Shown here: positions 8,830 to 17,612 of the stretch, one piece after another
Layout: each line of letters begins with the position of its first letter
Position numbering within the stretch: the first letter of the stretch is position 1
NCBI RefSeq assembly: GCF_013407855.1
Contig: NZ_JACBZH010000001.1
Coordinates: 2,666,001 to 2,730,000 of the forward strand
Direction of reading: 5' to 3'
DNA: 64,000 nucleotides
Source: Actinopolymorpha rutila
Lineage (GTDB): Bacteria; Actinomycetota; Actinomycetes; Propionibacteriales; Actinopolymorphaceae
The notes under the pieces: generated by a model
Seen by the model: the letters and a program-made list of their open reading frames with translations, nothing else
Database searches by the model: none
Told to the model about the DNA's origin: nothing
Made by a program: the position numbers and the translations under genes

Positions 8830-8846
8830 AGCAGCGGACGCACGGC

Positions 8847-8877
8847 GGGGCGGTCGGACCATGCGCCCGACCGCCCC
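8847..8877 (-). terminator. Terminator of the sugar ABC operon
   Basis: An 11-bp perfect stem (8847-8857 with 8867-8877) with a 9-nt loop lies 75 bp after the solute-binding protein gene, which is the last gene of the leftward operon. Confidence 0.6.
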
Positions 8878-8951
8878 TTCGTCCTCCGCTGTGTGGTTCC
8901 TCGCCGACGGGATCGCCGTCCGCGAGGATGTTCGCGGGTTACGCCGTTCGG

Positions 8952-10301
8952 CTACTCCGGGTGAGTGGGCAGCTTGAACGGACAGAACTGCTTCATCTGC
9001 GGACCTGCCCGGTTCTGCGCGATCGACAACGCTTCCGCCGGCGTGGAGTCGCCGAGGAGCACCGCCTGCTGTGCGGCGTCCATGGAGTCCGAGATCTGCG
9101 CACCCACCGGCAGCGGCGGCCGCGAGGTGGTGAACTTCACCATGCTCGGGAAGATTCCCTGGTCGCCGGTGACGCTCTTGTCGTTCACCAGGCTCTGCCA
9201 CGTCGGGATCTTGCTGGCCGACTTGGCGTAGATGCGCTGGCCCTGCTCACCGGCCATGAACTTCATGAACTTCCAGGTGAGGTCCTGGTTCGGTGCGCCC
9301 TTGGGCATGGTCAGGGCGAAACCACCGGCCCAGGTCAGCGGCTTGTCGCCCTTCTTCGGCACCGGTAGGTAGGTCACGCCGTAGTCGAGTTTCGGGGCGT
9401 ACTCGTTGATGCTGCCGACCGACCAGTTGCCGTCGACGGCCATCCCGATGTGGCCGGTGTAGAACGGCGACTGGGTGGGCGGCTGGTTCGGCGGCCGGTA
9501 GGTCGCGAGGAACGTCTGCACCCGGGTGTAGTCGAACTCCTTGGCCCAGTCGGCGAAGTCCTGCATGGCCTTGGTCCACCCCGGGCTGTTCAGGGTGAGC
9601 TCGCAGGTCTTGTCGTCGAACCACTTCGCCCGGTTGATGATCGCCCAGGTGGCGTGGAACGCCTGGCCGTCCCAGGGGATGAACCCCATCCGGGTGTAGT
9701 TGCCCCGCTTGTCCTTCTTGTCCATCTTCTTGCCCAGGGCGATGACCTCGTCGATGGTCGGCGGGCCGTTCTTCGGGTCGAGCACCTCCGGGTCGATGCC
9801 GGCGTCGCGCAGGACCGTCTTGTTGTACATCAGTCCGCGCACGTCGGTGTCGAACGGCAGCGCGTACATGTCGCCCTTGTACGTCGCCTCGTCCGCGGCG
9901 TACGGGAGGTACTTGCTGCGGAGGTTCTCCCCGTCCTTGTCAATGCGCGGTTGCAGGTCCTCGAACAACCCGACCGAGGCCGCCTGCGCGGTGGTGAACC
10001 GGTCGATGATGTAGACGTTCGGCGGGGTGTTGCCGCGCACCGCGGCGATCAGCGCTGCCGAGTCGCCGGTGAACTGTCCCGACTTCGGCACGATCTGCAC
10101 CTTGACGCCGGGGTTGGCCTTCTCGAACGCGTCGATGACGAGGTTCTGGGCCTTGAGCTCGCGTTCGCCGCCCAGCTGGGTCCACACCAGCAGCTTGCGG
10201 TCGGAGGAGCTCCCCGAGCACGCGCCCGCCGTACCGGCCACCAGGAGCATGGCGAGCATGGCGAGGACGACCCTTCGGATACGGCGCGGTCGCGACCTCA
10301 T
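8952..10301 (-). CDS. Extracellular solute-binding lipoprotein of a sugar ABC importer
   Basis: About 449 residues. The N-terminus has Arg residues, a hydrophobic stretch, and a lipobox-like AGAC with the Cys near residue 28, so it is likely a lipoprotein on the outer face of the membrane. The rest is a family 1 sugar-binding protein: LLVWTQLGGERE at the start, YALPFDTDVRGLMYNK, FALTMPKGAPN and WKFMKFMAG. It delivers a carbohydrate to the two permeases encoded just upstream. Starts: ATG 10301 behind AGAGGA, or GTG 10349, which overlaps the stop codon of the preceding permease and has GGGAG before it; the longer form adds 16 residues. The sugar cannot be named. Confidence 0.9.
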   Translation of the reverse strand: MRSRPRRIRRVVLAMLAMLLVAGTAGACSGSSSDRKLLVWTQLGGERELKAQNLVIDAFEKANPGVKVQIVPKSGQFTGDSAALIAAVRGNTPPNVYIIDRFTTAQAASVGLFEDLQPRIDKDGENLRSKYLPYAADEATYKGDMYALPFDTDVRGLMYNKTVLRDAGIDPEVLDPKNGPPTIDEVIALGKKMDKKDKRGNYTRMGFIPWDGQAFHATWAIINRAKWFDDKTCELTLNSPGWTKAMQDFADWAKEFDYTRVQTFLATYRPPNQPPTQSPFYTGHIGMAVDGNWSVGSINEYAPKLDYGVTYLPVPKKGDKPLTWAGGFALTMPKGAPNQDLTWKFMKFMAGEQGQRIYAKSASKIPTWQSLVNDKSVTGDQGIFPSMVKFTTSRPPLPVGAQISDSMDAAQQAVLLGDSTPAEALSIAQNRAGPQMKQFCPFKLPTHPE

Positions 10302-10345
10302 GTCTGCCCGTCCTCTCGGAGTCTTCTCGTTCAGCGTCTTCTCGC

Positions 10346-11245
10346 TCACTTGAAGCTCCCGAGGGTGATGCCGCGGATGAAGTACTTCTGTGCGGCGAAG
10401 AAGAGAATCACCAACGGCGCGAGAATCATCAACGACGCCGCCATCAGCAGGTTGAACTGCACGTCGTGGGTGCTGCGGAACGCCTGGATGCCGATGGCCA
10501 GCGTCTGCTTGGCCTCGTCCTGGAGGTAGAGCAGTGGTCCCAGGAAGTCGTTCCAGGCGCCGACGGCGGTGAAGATGGCCACCGCCGCGACCGCGGGCCG
10601 GGCCATCGGGAACACCACCTGCCACAGGATCCGCGCCTCGCTCGCACCGTCGATGCGCGCCGCGTCCAGGTGCTCACGCGGAATCTGCAGCAGGAACTGC
10701 CTGAGCAGGAAGATGAAGAACGCGCTGCCGAGGAAGTTCGGGACCACCAGCGGCAGCAGGGTGTTGATCCAGTGCAGCCAGGCGAACAGGTCGAACGTCG
10801 GGATGAGCGCGATCGGGAACGGAATGAACAGCGTGGCGAGGACGACGTAGAACACCTTGTCCCGTCCGCGCCAGTCGATGCAGGAGAAACCGTAGGCGAC
10901 GATCAGGTTGGAGATGATCGAGCCGATCACGCTGAGCACGGTGATGAGCAGGGAGTTGCCGAAGTACGTCGCGAACGGGAACGCCCTGAACGCCTCGATG
11001 TAGTTGCCCCAGTGAAGTACCTTCGGGAACAGCGTCGCGGGCGTGATGCCGAGTTCCTCGTTGGACTTCAGGGACGTGATGATCATCCAGTAGATCGGCA
11101 GCAGGAACAGCAGCGACATCGCGACGAGGAAGACGCGGACGCCGATGCGGTCCCCGAGAGTGCGTGCGGTGCGCTCGCGGGCCGACATCACTGGACCGCC
11201 GGTGCCGCCGTAGCGCGCACCGGGTGTATCGGTCTGTGTGGTCAT
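10346..11245 (-). CDS. Carbohydrate ABC transporter permease, MalG type
   Basis: This 299-residue integral membrane protein has about six transmembrane segments. The EAA loop that docks the ATPase reads LDAARIDGASEARILWQVV, followed by FPMARP. The ATG at 11245 has GAAGGA ahead of it. It pairs with the MalF-type permease 45 bp upstream and with the binding protein downstream. No ATP-binding subunit is encoded in the operon; in Streptomyces-type bacteria such importers share the ATPase MsiK encoded elsewhere, and that is assumed here. Confidence 0.93.
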   Translation of the reverse strand: MTTQTDTPGARYGGTGGPVMSARERTARTLGDRIGVRVFLVAMSLLFLLPIYWMIITSLKSNEELGITPATLFPKVLHWGNYIEAFRAFPFATYFGNSLLITVLSVIGSIISNLIVAYGFSCIDWRGRDKVFYVVLATLFIPFPIALIPTFDLFAWLHWINTLLPLVVPNFLGSAFFIFLLRQFLLQIPREHLDAARIDGASEARILWQVVFPMARPAVAAVAIFTAVGAWNDFLGPLLYLQDEAKQTLAIGIQAFRSTHDVQFNLLMAASLMILAPLVILFFAAQKYFIRGITLGSFK

Positions 11246-11290
11246 GGTGAGTCCTTCGCAGCTTCGGAATTCGTGATGGTGAGCCCGCGG

Positions 11291-12250
11291 TCAGGAGACG
11301 ACTTCGTAGTTCACGAAGCGCCGCGAGACCTGGTAGACGAGCAGGGCCAGCACGACCCCGATGAGGAAGAGCGCGACCGCGAGCGCCGACGCGTAGCCGA
11401 GATCGGCGTAGCTGAACGCGTTGCGGTACAGGTAGAGCATGTAGAACAGGGTGCCGTTGTTCGGCCCGCCCCCGGTGAGGATGTAGGCCTGGGTGAACAC
11501 CTGCAGGCCCGCGCTGATCCCGGTGATGAGGTTGAAGAGGATCGACGGGGTGAGCAGCGGCAGGGTGATGCGGAAGAACGACTGGGCCGCACTGGCGCCG
11601 TCGATGCGGGCGGCCTCGTACAACGTCTGCGGGATGTTGTTCAGGCCGGCGAGGTAGATCAGCGCGGCGTTGCCCGCACCGAGCTGGGCCATCGCCACGA
11701 TGACGAGCTTCGCCGTGGTCGGGTCGCCGAGGAAGTCACGCTCCTGGCCGCCGAACAACGAGATGGCCTGGTTGACGATGCCGGTGCCCGGGTTGACCAG
11801 CACGATGAAGATGAACGACATCGCGAAGATCGGGGCGAGCGAGGGCAGGTAGAGCGCCGTGCGGTAGACCGCGACCTCGCGGACGCTGCGGTTCATCGCC
11901 AGCGCGAGGAGCAGGGCGACGACGAGCCCCACCGGCACCGCCCACCCGGAGTAGAACAGCGTGTTGAGGATCGACGTCCAGGCCAGCGGGTCCTGGAACA
12001 TCCGGGTGTAGTTGCTGAGTCCGACCCACTGCGGGGTTTGCATGCCGCTGTACTTGGTAAGACTGATGATCAGCGAGTAGAAGATCGGGAAGACCACGAA
12101 CGCGATGGTCCCCAGGATCCACGGGCTGATGAAGATCAGCCCTTTCTTGAGATTCGCCTTGTCGCGCGGTGTCCAGGCCGACCGCGACGAGGTGGTGCTC
12201 CGCTGGCCCGGTGAGCCGGTGTCCAGCGCGTCTTGGGTGCTGACTGACAA
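11291..12250 (-). CDS. Carbohydrate ABC transporter permease, MalF type
   Basis: This 319-residue membrane protein is the first gene of the importer operon. It has a TTG start at 12250 with a strong GGAGG 7 nt before it. Seen: an N-terminal cytosolic part of about 30 residues, a first membrane helix (WILGTIAFVVFPIFYSLI), and the EAA loop YEAARIDGASAAQSFFRITL. It should form the membrane channel together with the MalG-type subunit. A perfect LacI-type palindrome lies about 70 bp upstream and is the likely control point of the operon. Confidence 0.93.
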   Translation of the reverse strand: MSVSTQDALDTGSPGQRSTTSSRSAWTPRDKANLKKGLIFISPWILGTIAFVVFPIFYSLIISLTKYSGMQTPQWVGLSNYTRMFQDPLAWTSILNTLFYSGWAVPVGLVVALLLALAMNRSVREVAVYRTALYLPSLAPIFAMSFIFIVLVNPGTGIVNQAISLFGGQERDFLGDPTTAKLVIVAMAQLGAGNAALIYLAGLNNIPQTLYEAARIDGASAAQSFFRITLPLLTPSILFNLITGISAGLQVFTQAYILTGGGPNNGTLFYMLYLYRNAFSYADLGYASALAVALFLIGVVLALLVYQVSRRFVNYEVVS

Positions 12251-12321
12251 GGTGGTGCCTCCGGTGAGTGGGGATGACGCCGAACCGTCGACCTCCTTCC
12301 GGACACGCCCCGGCGGGCAAT

Positions 12322-12337
12322 CTGGGAACGTTCCCAG
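12322..12337. promoter_or_regulatory. LacI-family operator palindrome
   Basis: CTGGGAACGTTCCCAG is a perfect 16-bp palindrome about 72 bp upstream of the ABC operon start. It closely resembles the TGGGAGCGCTCCCA operator of CebR-type LacI repressors in Streptomyces. No LacI-family gene is in the window, so the regulator would be encoded elsewhere. Confidence 0.75.
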
Positions 12338-12416
12338 GTGATGATCACGCAGATGCTGGCGCAGATGCTAGGGCACCGGAACGCGTTTACCGACCCGGCC
12401 CTGTAACACCTCGGTC

Positions 12417-13436
12417 TCAAACCGGCAGGTGAGGGGTCTCCGCTGGGAGTCGGCGCCTCGGTGCGAGTTCGGCGGTGTACATAGCGGCCAGAATGAGTCC
12501 GCCACCGGCCACCATTCGTCCGGTCAGGGACTCCCCGCCGAACAGCAGCGCGAACGCCGACGCCCACACCGGTTCCATGCACATGATGACCGCGGCCCGG
12601 GTCGGCGGCAGGTGTGCCTGCGCCCACGTCTGGGTCACCAGGGCGAAGGCGCCGGCGATCAGCGCCATGTAGAGCAGGGCGAGCCAGTCGCCGGTCCGGT
12701 CCGGCACGGTGATCCCGCCCGGAGCGGCGGCGACGCCGCACACCACGGCGATGACGCCGAGCTGCACGACGGACAGGCCGAACGCGTCCCGCTGGTTGGT
12801 CCACGCGCCGAGCGCGACGATGTGCAGGGCGTACAGCCCCGCGGACAGCAGGGTCAGCAGCTCGCCGGGCCCGAACGCCAACCCACGCAGGGCAAGTACG
12901 GCCAGCCCGGCGGTTGCCAGTGCGACCGCGAGCCAGGTGGCGCGCCCGATCCGGTGGCGGAGCAGCACCCCGGCCAGAACCGGCGTGAGTACGACGTACA
13001 TCCCGGTGACGAACCCCGACACCGACGCGGAGGTGTGCGCCAGCCCCTCGGTCTGAAGGATCTGGGCCAGTCCGTAGAGCAGGCCGAGCACGGCACCTCG
13101 CCGCCACGCGGCGGCACCGAGCCGGGCGAGCGTCGGTGCGGCGAAGACACCCAGCACGACGGCGGCGACGGCGAACCGCACCGCGAGGAAGTCCGGCACC
13201 GGAACCCGGGTGACCACGTCCTTGATGAGGAAGAACGTCGAACCCCAGGAGGCGGTGACCGCGAGCAGTCCGAGCACGGCCAGTTTCGGCACCGCACCCG
13301 CCGAACCGCTTCCGGACGTCCCGCCGAGTCCGCCGGGTCGATCAGGGTGGGACGACGGCGCGGTGTTGTCCGTGCTGCCGTCGCCGCGGTCTGCGCTACC
13401 GGTGCCGCGGTCTGTGCTGCCGGTGCGGCCGCTCAC
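12417..13436 (-). CDS. DMT superfamily (EamA) transporter
   Basis: This 339-residue protein has a hydrophilic Gly/Ser/Asp-rich N-terminus of about 45 residues, then ten hydrophobic segments arranged as two EamA repeats (ASWGSTFFLIKDVV in the first, and a second half that ends in FGGESLTGRMVAGGGLI). Family members export amino acids or other metabolites. The GTG start overlaps the stop of the endonuclease IV gene by 4 bases, so the two are translationally coupled. The substrate is unknown. Confidence 0.88.
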   Translation of the reverse strand: MSGRTGSTDRGTGSADRGDGSTDNTAPSSHPDRPGGLGGTSGSGSAGAVPKLAVLGLLAVTASWGSTFFLIKDVVTRVPVPDFLAVRFAVAAVVLGVFAAPTLARLGAAAWRRGAVLGLLYGLAQILQTEGLAHTSASVSGFVTGMYVVLTPVLAGVLLRHRIGRATWLAVALATAGLAVLALRGLAFGPGELLTLLSAGLYALHIVALGAWTNQRDAFGLSVVQLGVIAVVCGVAAAPGGITVPDRTGDWLALLYMALIAGAFALVTQTWAQAHLPPTRAAVIMCMEPVWASAFALLFGGESLTGRMVAGGGLILAAMYTAELAPRRRLPAETPHLPV

Positions 13437-14362
13437 CGCCCCCTCGCACGTTTGAGCGCGGCGATGTCCTCACGGGACGCCTCGACCCCGCCGGGAGTCT
13501 CCACGACGACGGGAACGCCCGCGACGGCCGGATGACGCAGCAGTTCCTCGAACGCTTCCGGGCCGATGTGTCCCTGCCCGATGCGTTCGTGCCGGTCGCG
13601 GAAACTGCCGCGGGGGTCCTTGGAGTCGTTGGCGTGCACCAGCCGCAGCCGATCGGGGCCGGCCTGCGCGACCAGCCGGTCCAGGGTCTCGGTCGTGCCG
13701 CCCGGTGCGTCCAGCGGCGCTCCGGCGGCGAACACGTGGCAGGTGTCCAGGCAGACGCCCAGCCGGGGATGGTCGTCGAGCGCGGCGAGGTAGGCCGGCA
13801 GGTCCTCCACCCCCGAGCACAGCGACTGGCCCTGGCCGGCGGTGGGTTCCAGGAGCAGCGGGGGAGCGTCGTCGGGCAACGCGTCCAGGATCGGCAGCAG
13901 CGCCTCGCGTGCCTGCCGCATCGCGACCTCGCGGCTGCCCTCGGCGACGCACGAACCGGTGTGCACGACGACACCTTCGGCGCCGATGGCGTACGCGCGG
14001 ACGAGGTTGTGCGCCACGATGTCGACCGAGCGTTCCAGCGTGGCGGGGGTGGGGGAGCCGAAGTTCACGAGGTACGGCGTGTGCACGAACGCGCGGATCC
14101 CGGCATCCGCGCACAGGGAACGGAACGCCTCGTCCTGCTCGGGATCTCCGGCGGCGCGTGCCCAGCCGCGCGGGTTGCCGACGAAGACCTGCAGCGCCTC
14201 CGCGCCGATGTCGACGGCCGTACGGAAGGCACCCCTGGCCAGCCCGGCGCCCACCGGAAGGTGGCTGCCGATCGGCGGGACGGGTCGCCGGGCGCGGGCC
14301 CGGGGACCCCGCGCGGTCGCGGCGGCGCGGGCCGGTGCGCCCGGGGGAGCTGAGGATGCCAC
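13433..14362 (-). CDS. nfo: Deoxyribonuclease IV (apurinic/apyrimidinic endonuclease)
   Basis: This 309-residue TIM-barrel protein belongs to the endonuclease IV family, which uses three metal ions to cut DNA 5' of abasic sites in base excision repair. Seen: the start of the barrel IGSHLPVGAGL, FVGNPRGW, VHTPYLVNFGSP with its His, VVHTGS, LEPTAGQG with the metal-binding Glu, GVCLDTCHVFAAG, LVHANDSKDPRGS, and the last Glu in VVETPGG. The first 30 residues are Ala/Arg/Pro-rich and not conserved, so the true start could be slightly later. It overlaps the EamA gene. Confidence 0.93.
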   Translation of the reverse strand: MASSAPPGAPARAAATARGPRARARRPVPPIGSHLPVGAGLARGAFRTAVDIGAEALQVFVGNPRGWARAAGDPEQDEAFRSLCADAGIRAFVHTPYLVNFGSPTPATLERSVDIVAHNLVRAYAIGAEGVVVHTGSCVAEGSREVAMRQAREALLPILDALPDDAPPLLLEPTAGQGQSLCSGVEDLPAYLAALDDHPRLGVCLDTCHVFAAGAPLDAPGGTTETLDRLVAQAGPDRLRLVHANDSKDPRGSFRDRHERIGQGHIGPEAFEELLRHPAVAGVPVVVETPGGVEASREDIAALKRARGR

Positions 14363-14374
14363 CGGCCCACCATC

Positions 14375-15292
14375 TCAGACGTCTGCGTCGCTCCGAGTGC
14401 CCAGGTCACGCCCCTGGCCCGCATCCCATGCCAGCGTGCGGGTGCGCGCCAGAGTGGAGAAGCCGAGGGTCCGGTAGAGCCGCCGCGGCGCCGGGTACGC
14501 GTCGTCGCCGCGCGGACCGACGACCGCCTGCGTGGCGCCCAGGTCCCGAGCCTTCGTCATCACCGCGACGCAGACAGACTGGGACAGACCACGCCGGGCA
14601 TGCTCCGGGCTCGTGCCGACCGGCTCGAAGAGAACGCTTCGGGAGTGATCGTCGTACCAGCCAAGTGCGAACGCGGCCGGGCTGCCGTCCGGTGCCACGA
14701 CCACGAGGTCGAGTTCAGGCCGATAGAGGGAGACGGCCTTCATCGCTCTGTACTTGTCGAGCGTGAAGTTGCTCTGCGGCTCCTTGCCGGTCACCGGCAG
14801 GCCGAGTAGTTCCCTGATGCGAGCAGGTGCCCAGGCGAGGCGGTGTGCGTCGACGCGGGCGTGCTCTCCGGCTTCCTCGGCAGCCAGGAGGCTGTACCCC
14901 GGTGGCAGGGGCAGGCTCGGCAGCTGGTCCAGACCACGATGCTGGAGGAGGAAGAACGGCCCGCCGAGATCGTGAGCGCCGGCCGCGCGAAGCGTGCTCG
15001 CCATCGGTGAGTCCGTCACCAGACTGATCGACCCGTGAGGCGCATGCGAGCGGATCCTGTCGAACGCGAGGCGCCGTTCGTCCGGTGACAGGTCGGGAGA
15101 GAAGTGCCCCTCGGCCTCCGCCTCATCGTCGTGGTGCCACATCTCGGCGAACCAGCCGTCGCCGTCGAGGGTCGCGTCGGCGGGTGGGGCGCCGTCGCAC
15201 CCACTGCCGTGCCAGGCCACATTGCCCGGATGCAGCTGCTGGGTAGGGACCCAGGTGCGGGTGACGAGAGCGATACGGGCGTCGAGATCCAT
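14375..15292 (-). CDS. GNAT family acetyltransferase
   Basis: This protein has 305 residues from ATG 15292; a GTG 12 codons upstream is possible. The C-terminal part (about residues 150-290) fits a GNAT domain: VVVAPDGSPAAFALGWYDD as the central strand, then EPVGTSPEHARRGLSQSV as the acetyl-CoA loop, and YRTLGFSTLA as the last strand. The N-terminal half may be a degenerate second GNAT fold. The acceptor substrate is unknown. It ends 12 bp before the endonuclease IV gene and may be co-transcribed with it. Confidence 0.82.
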   Translation of the reverse strand: MDLDARIALVTRTWVPTQQLHPGNVAWHGSGCDGAPPADATLDGDGWFAEMWHHDDEAEAEGHFSPDLSPDERRLAFDRIRSHAPHGSISLVTDSPMASTLRAAGAHDLGGPFFLLQHRGLDQLPSLPLPPGYSLLAAEEAGEHARVDAHRLAWAPARIRELLGLPVTGKEPQSNFTLDKYRAMKAVSLYRPELDLVVVAPDGSPAAFALGWYDDHSRSVLFEPVGTSPEHARRGLSQSVCVAVMTKARDLGATQAVVGPRGDDAYPAPRRLYRTLGFSTLARTRTLAWDAGQGRDLGTRSDADV

Positions 15293-15385
15293 GGGCACAC
15301 CCAAGCAGTCAACCTGTCGTTGGCGCACTCGCGTTGCCGGAGCCGACGTGGAGAGCGGCGTGCCGGCCGGTGGCTCGTGGTCGGC

Positions 15386-17392
15386 TCAGACGATGTCCAG
15401 TACGACGACCGAGCCGACGCGCGCCGGAGCGTTTGCGGCCGGCGTCTGGGTCACCACGACGTTCAGCCCGACGAAGACGGGGTTGCGCTTCACCTGCACC
15501 TGGAAACCGGCGTCGGCCAGCTTCTTCTGTGCGTCGGCCACCGGCATCCGGGCCACGGACGGGACGGGTACGAACTCCGGCCCCTTCGACACCGTGACGC
15601 GCACTGTGTCGCCGCGGAAGACCCGGCCCGGCTGCGGCTGCTGCCCGATCACCGCGCCGGGCGGCACCTGGTCGGAGAAGGCGTCCGTACGGGTGACCTT
15701 CAGCCCCAGCGCGGTGAGTGTGGAGTCGGCCGCGGCGTACGGCATCCCGGCCACCGGCGGCAGGTCGACCGGCTCCCGGCCCTTGCTGACGATCAGCGTC
15801 ACCTCGCCGTCCCGACGCAGCGGCGTGCCGGCCTCGGGGGAGGTGGAGATGATCCGCCCGGCACCGACGGTGTCGCTGAACGCCGTCTGCACCTCCTCGA
15901 CCCGCAGCCGGGCCTCACCGAGCAGTTGCCGGGCGCGGTCCTCGGACGTGCCGGTGAGCCGGGGTACGTCGTGCACCTCCGGCCCCAGGGACATCCAGAC
16001 CTGGACCGGCCCGCCCCGCCAGGTGCGGGCGCGAGGTGCCGGCGCGGCCCGGACGACGTGGCCCTTGCGTACGTTCTCGCTGTAGACCTGGCCGGCGACG
16101 ACGAACTTCACCCCGGACTCCTCGGCCAGGCCGGGCAGCTTCTTCTGGGCCACGTCGACCACCGGCGGCACCCTGGTGAACGGCCCGATGCCGGCGAGCC
16201 AGCTGGTCACCCCGCCGGCCAGCAGGACGGCCGCGACCAGGCCGGCGACGACCGGTGCCCGAAGCCACCACGCCCGCGGTGCCGGAGCCGGCTCGTCGGG
16301 ATCGGGTACGTCCGCGTTGTCGGCCGGCTGCCCGTCGTCGAGCCGGTCCGGGCGGAGGGCGACCGACGGCGACAACGCGGCCGCCGAGGCCGCGCGGATC
16401 TGTTCCAGCGGTGCGATCAGGGTGTGCTCGGCGGCCGGCTGCTCGGGCCGCCGGAACGCCCTGAGGTCCTGGGTCAGCTCCGGGTCGTCCACGCCGTCGC
16501 GCAGCGCGGCGCGCGCCCGGCGGACGTGGCGGAGGAAGACCCGGGCGTCGGCGGGCCTCACCGCGGGGTCGCGAGCGGTAGCCCGCAGCACCAGCGCGTC
16601 CAGGAACGCCGGGATGTCGGACGCGGACTTCGACGGCTCCGGTACGTCCTTGTTGACGTGCTTGTACGCCACCTGGATCGGCGAGTCGCCCTCGTGCGGC
16701 TTGGAGCCGACCAGCATCTCGTACGTCATGATCCCGGCGGCGTAGACGTCCGCGCGCGCGTCGGCGGTGCCGTGGGTCACCTGCTCGGGTGCGAGGTAGG
16801 AGACCGTGCCCATCAGCAGGCCGTGGGTGGAGGTGTTGGTGGCCGCGGACACCGCCCGGGCCAGGCCGAAGTCCGCGACCTTCACCACGTCGCCGTGGTC
16901 GTCGCGGCCGAGCAGGACGTTCTCGGGCTTGACGTCGCGGTGCACGATGCCCGCCTCGTGGGCCGCGGCGAGCGCCTGCAGCACCTGGTCGAGCAGCTCC
17001 AGCGTCCGCTCCGGCGGCATCGGCCCCTCGTCGTACAGCGCGTCCCGCAGGGTGCGGCCGGCGACGTACTCCATCGTGAGGTAGGGCGTGCCGTCGTCGG
17101 CGCCCTGGTCGAACACCGCCACCACGTTCGGGTGGGACAGCCGCGCGGCCGACCGAGCCTCGCGCTGGAAACGCCGGACGAAATCGGCGTCCTCGACCAG
17201 GCCGGCGTGCAGAATCTTGACGGCGACGGTGCGGTCGAGCCGGGTGTCGACGGCCACGTAGACAGTGGCCATACCGCCTCGTGCGACACGTCGCCCCACG
17301 CGGTACCTGCCGTCGAGCAGGCGACCGACCAGGGGATCGCTGACCGTGACGTCCACGCAGGGGCCTCGCTGGGATGGCGGTTGGGACGTCAC
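15386..17392 (-). CDS. pknB: Transmembrane serine/threonine protein kinase with PASTA domains
   Basis: This 668-residue protein has a cytosolic Hanks-type kinase domain at about residues 27-290: Gly loop ARGGMATVY at 37-45, Lys59 in AVKI, HRDVKPEN at 151-158 with catalytic Asp153, DFG at 174-176 and APE at 201-203. A juxtamembrane linker is followed by one membrane helix near residues 365-387 and about four extracellular PASTA repeats to the C-terminus. PASTA domains sense muropeptides or lipid II, so the kinase probably links wall state to division. The GTG start has TTTACAC before it. Its neighbours resemble the PknL region of mycobacteria, although PknL itself has no PASTA domains. Confidence 0.95.
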   Translation of the reverse strand: MTSQPPSQRGPCVDVTVSDPLVGRLLDGRYRVGRRVARGGMATVYVAVDTRLDRTVAVKILHAGLVEDADFVRRFQREARSAARLSHPNVVAVFDQGADDGTPYLTMEYVAGRTLRDALYDEGPMPPERTLELLDQVLQALAAAHEAGIVHRDVKPENVLLGRDDHGDVVKVADFGLARAVSAATNTSTHGLLMGTVSYLAPEQVTHGTADARADVYAAGIMTYEMLVGSKPHEGDSPIQVAYKHVNKDVPEPSKSASDIPAFLDALVLRATARDPAVRPADARVFLRHVRRARAALRDGVDDPELTQDLRAFRRPEQPAAEHTLIAPLEQIRAASAAALSPSVALRPDRLDDGQPADNADVPDPDEPAPAPRAWWLRAPVVAGLVAAVLLAGGVTSWLAGIGPFTRVPPVVDVAQKKLPGLAEESGVKFVVAGQVYSENVRKGHVVRAAPAPRARTWRGGPVQVWMSLGPEVHDVPRLTGTSEDRARQLLGEARLRVEEVQTAFSDTVGAGRIISTSPEAGTPLRRDGEVTLIVSKGREPVDLPPVAGMPYAAADSTLTALGLKVTRTDAFSDQVPPGAVIGQQPQPGRVFRGDTVRVTVSKGPEFVPVPSVARMPVADAQKKLADAGFQVQVKRNPVFVGLNVVVTQTPAANAPARVGSVVVLDIV

Positions 17393-17612
17393 GAGTGTAA
17401 AGACCTCAGGTGAGAAGGGCGGCAGGCCGCGCCGACTGCCCGCAACACCCGGCCTCGCCCGGGCTCGCCCGCCATCGCCCCGTCGCGCCCGTCATCTCCC
17501 CACGTTGTGTCGTACGTCACGGCAGTGTTCAGAGCGACTTCGGCGCGATTCGGTGCGACCGGTTGCCGGACCGACAGCATCGGAGTACGACCCGCCTGCA
17601 AACGCTCAGCCG

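Noticed and set aside
8709..8843. N-terminal extension of the molybdopterin oxidoreductase
   Set aside because: It crosses the short direct repeats and is Arg/Pro/Cys-rich without family similarity; GTG 8708 is preferred.
15104..17413. 769-codon open frame opposite the PASTA kinase
   Set aside because: The kinase has all catalytic motifs on the other strand; the frame is rich in Arg, Val, Gly and His without domains.
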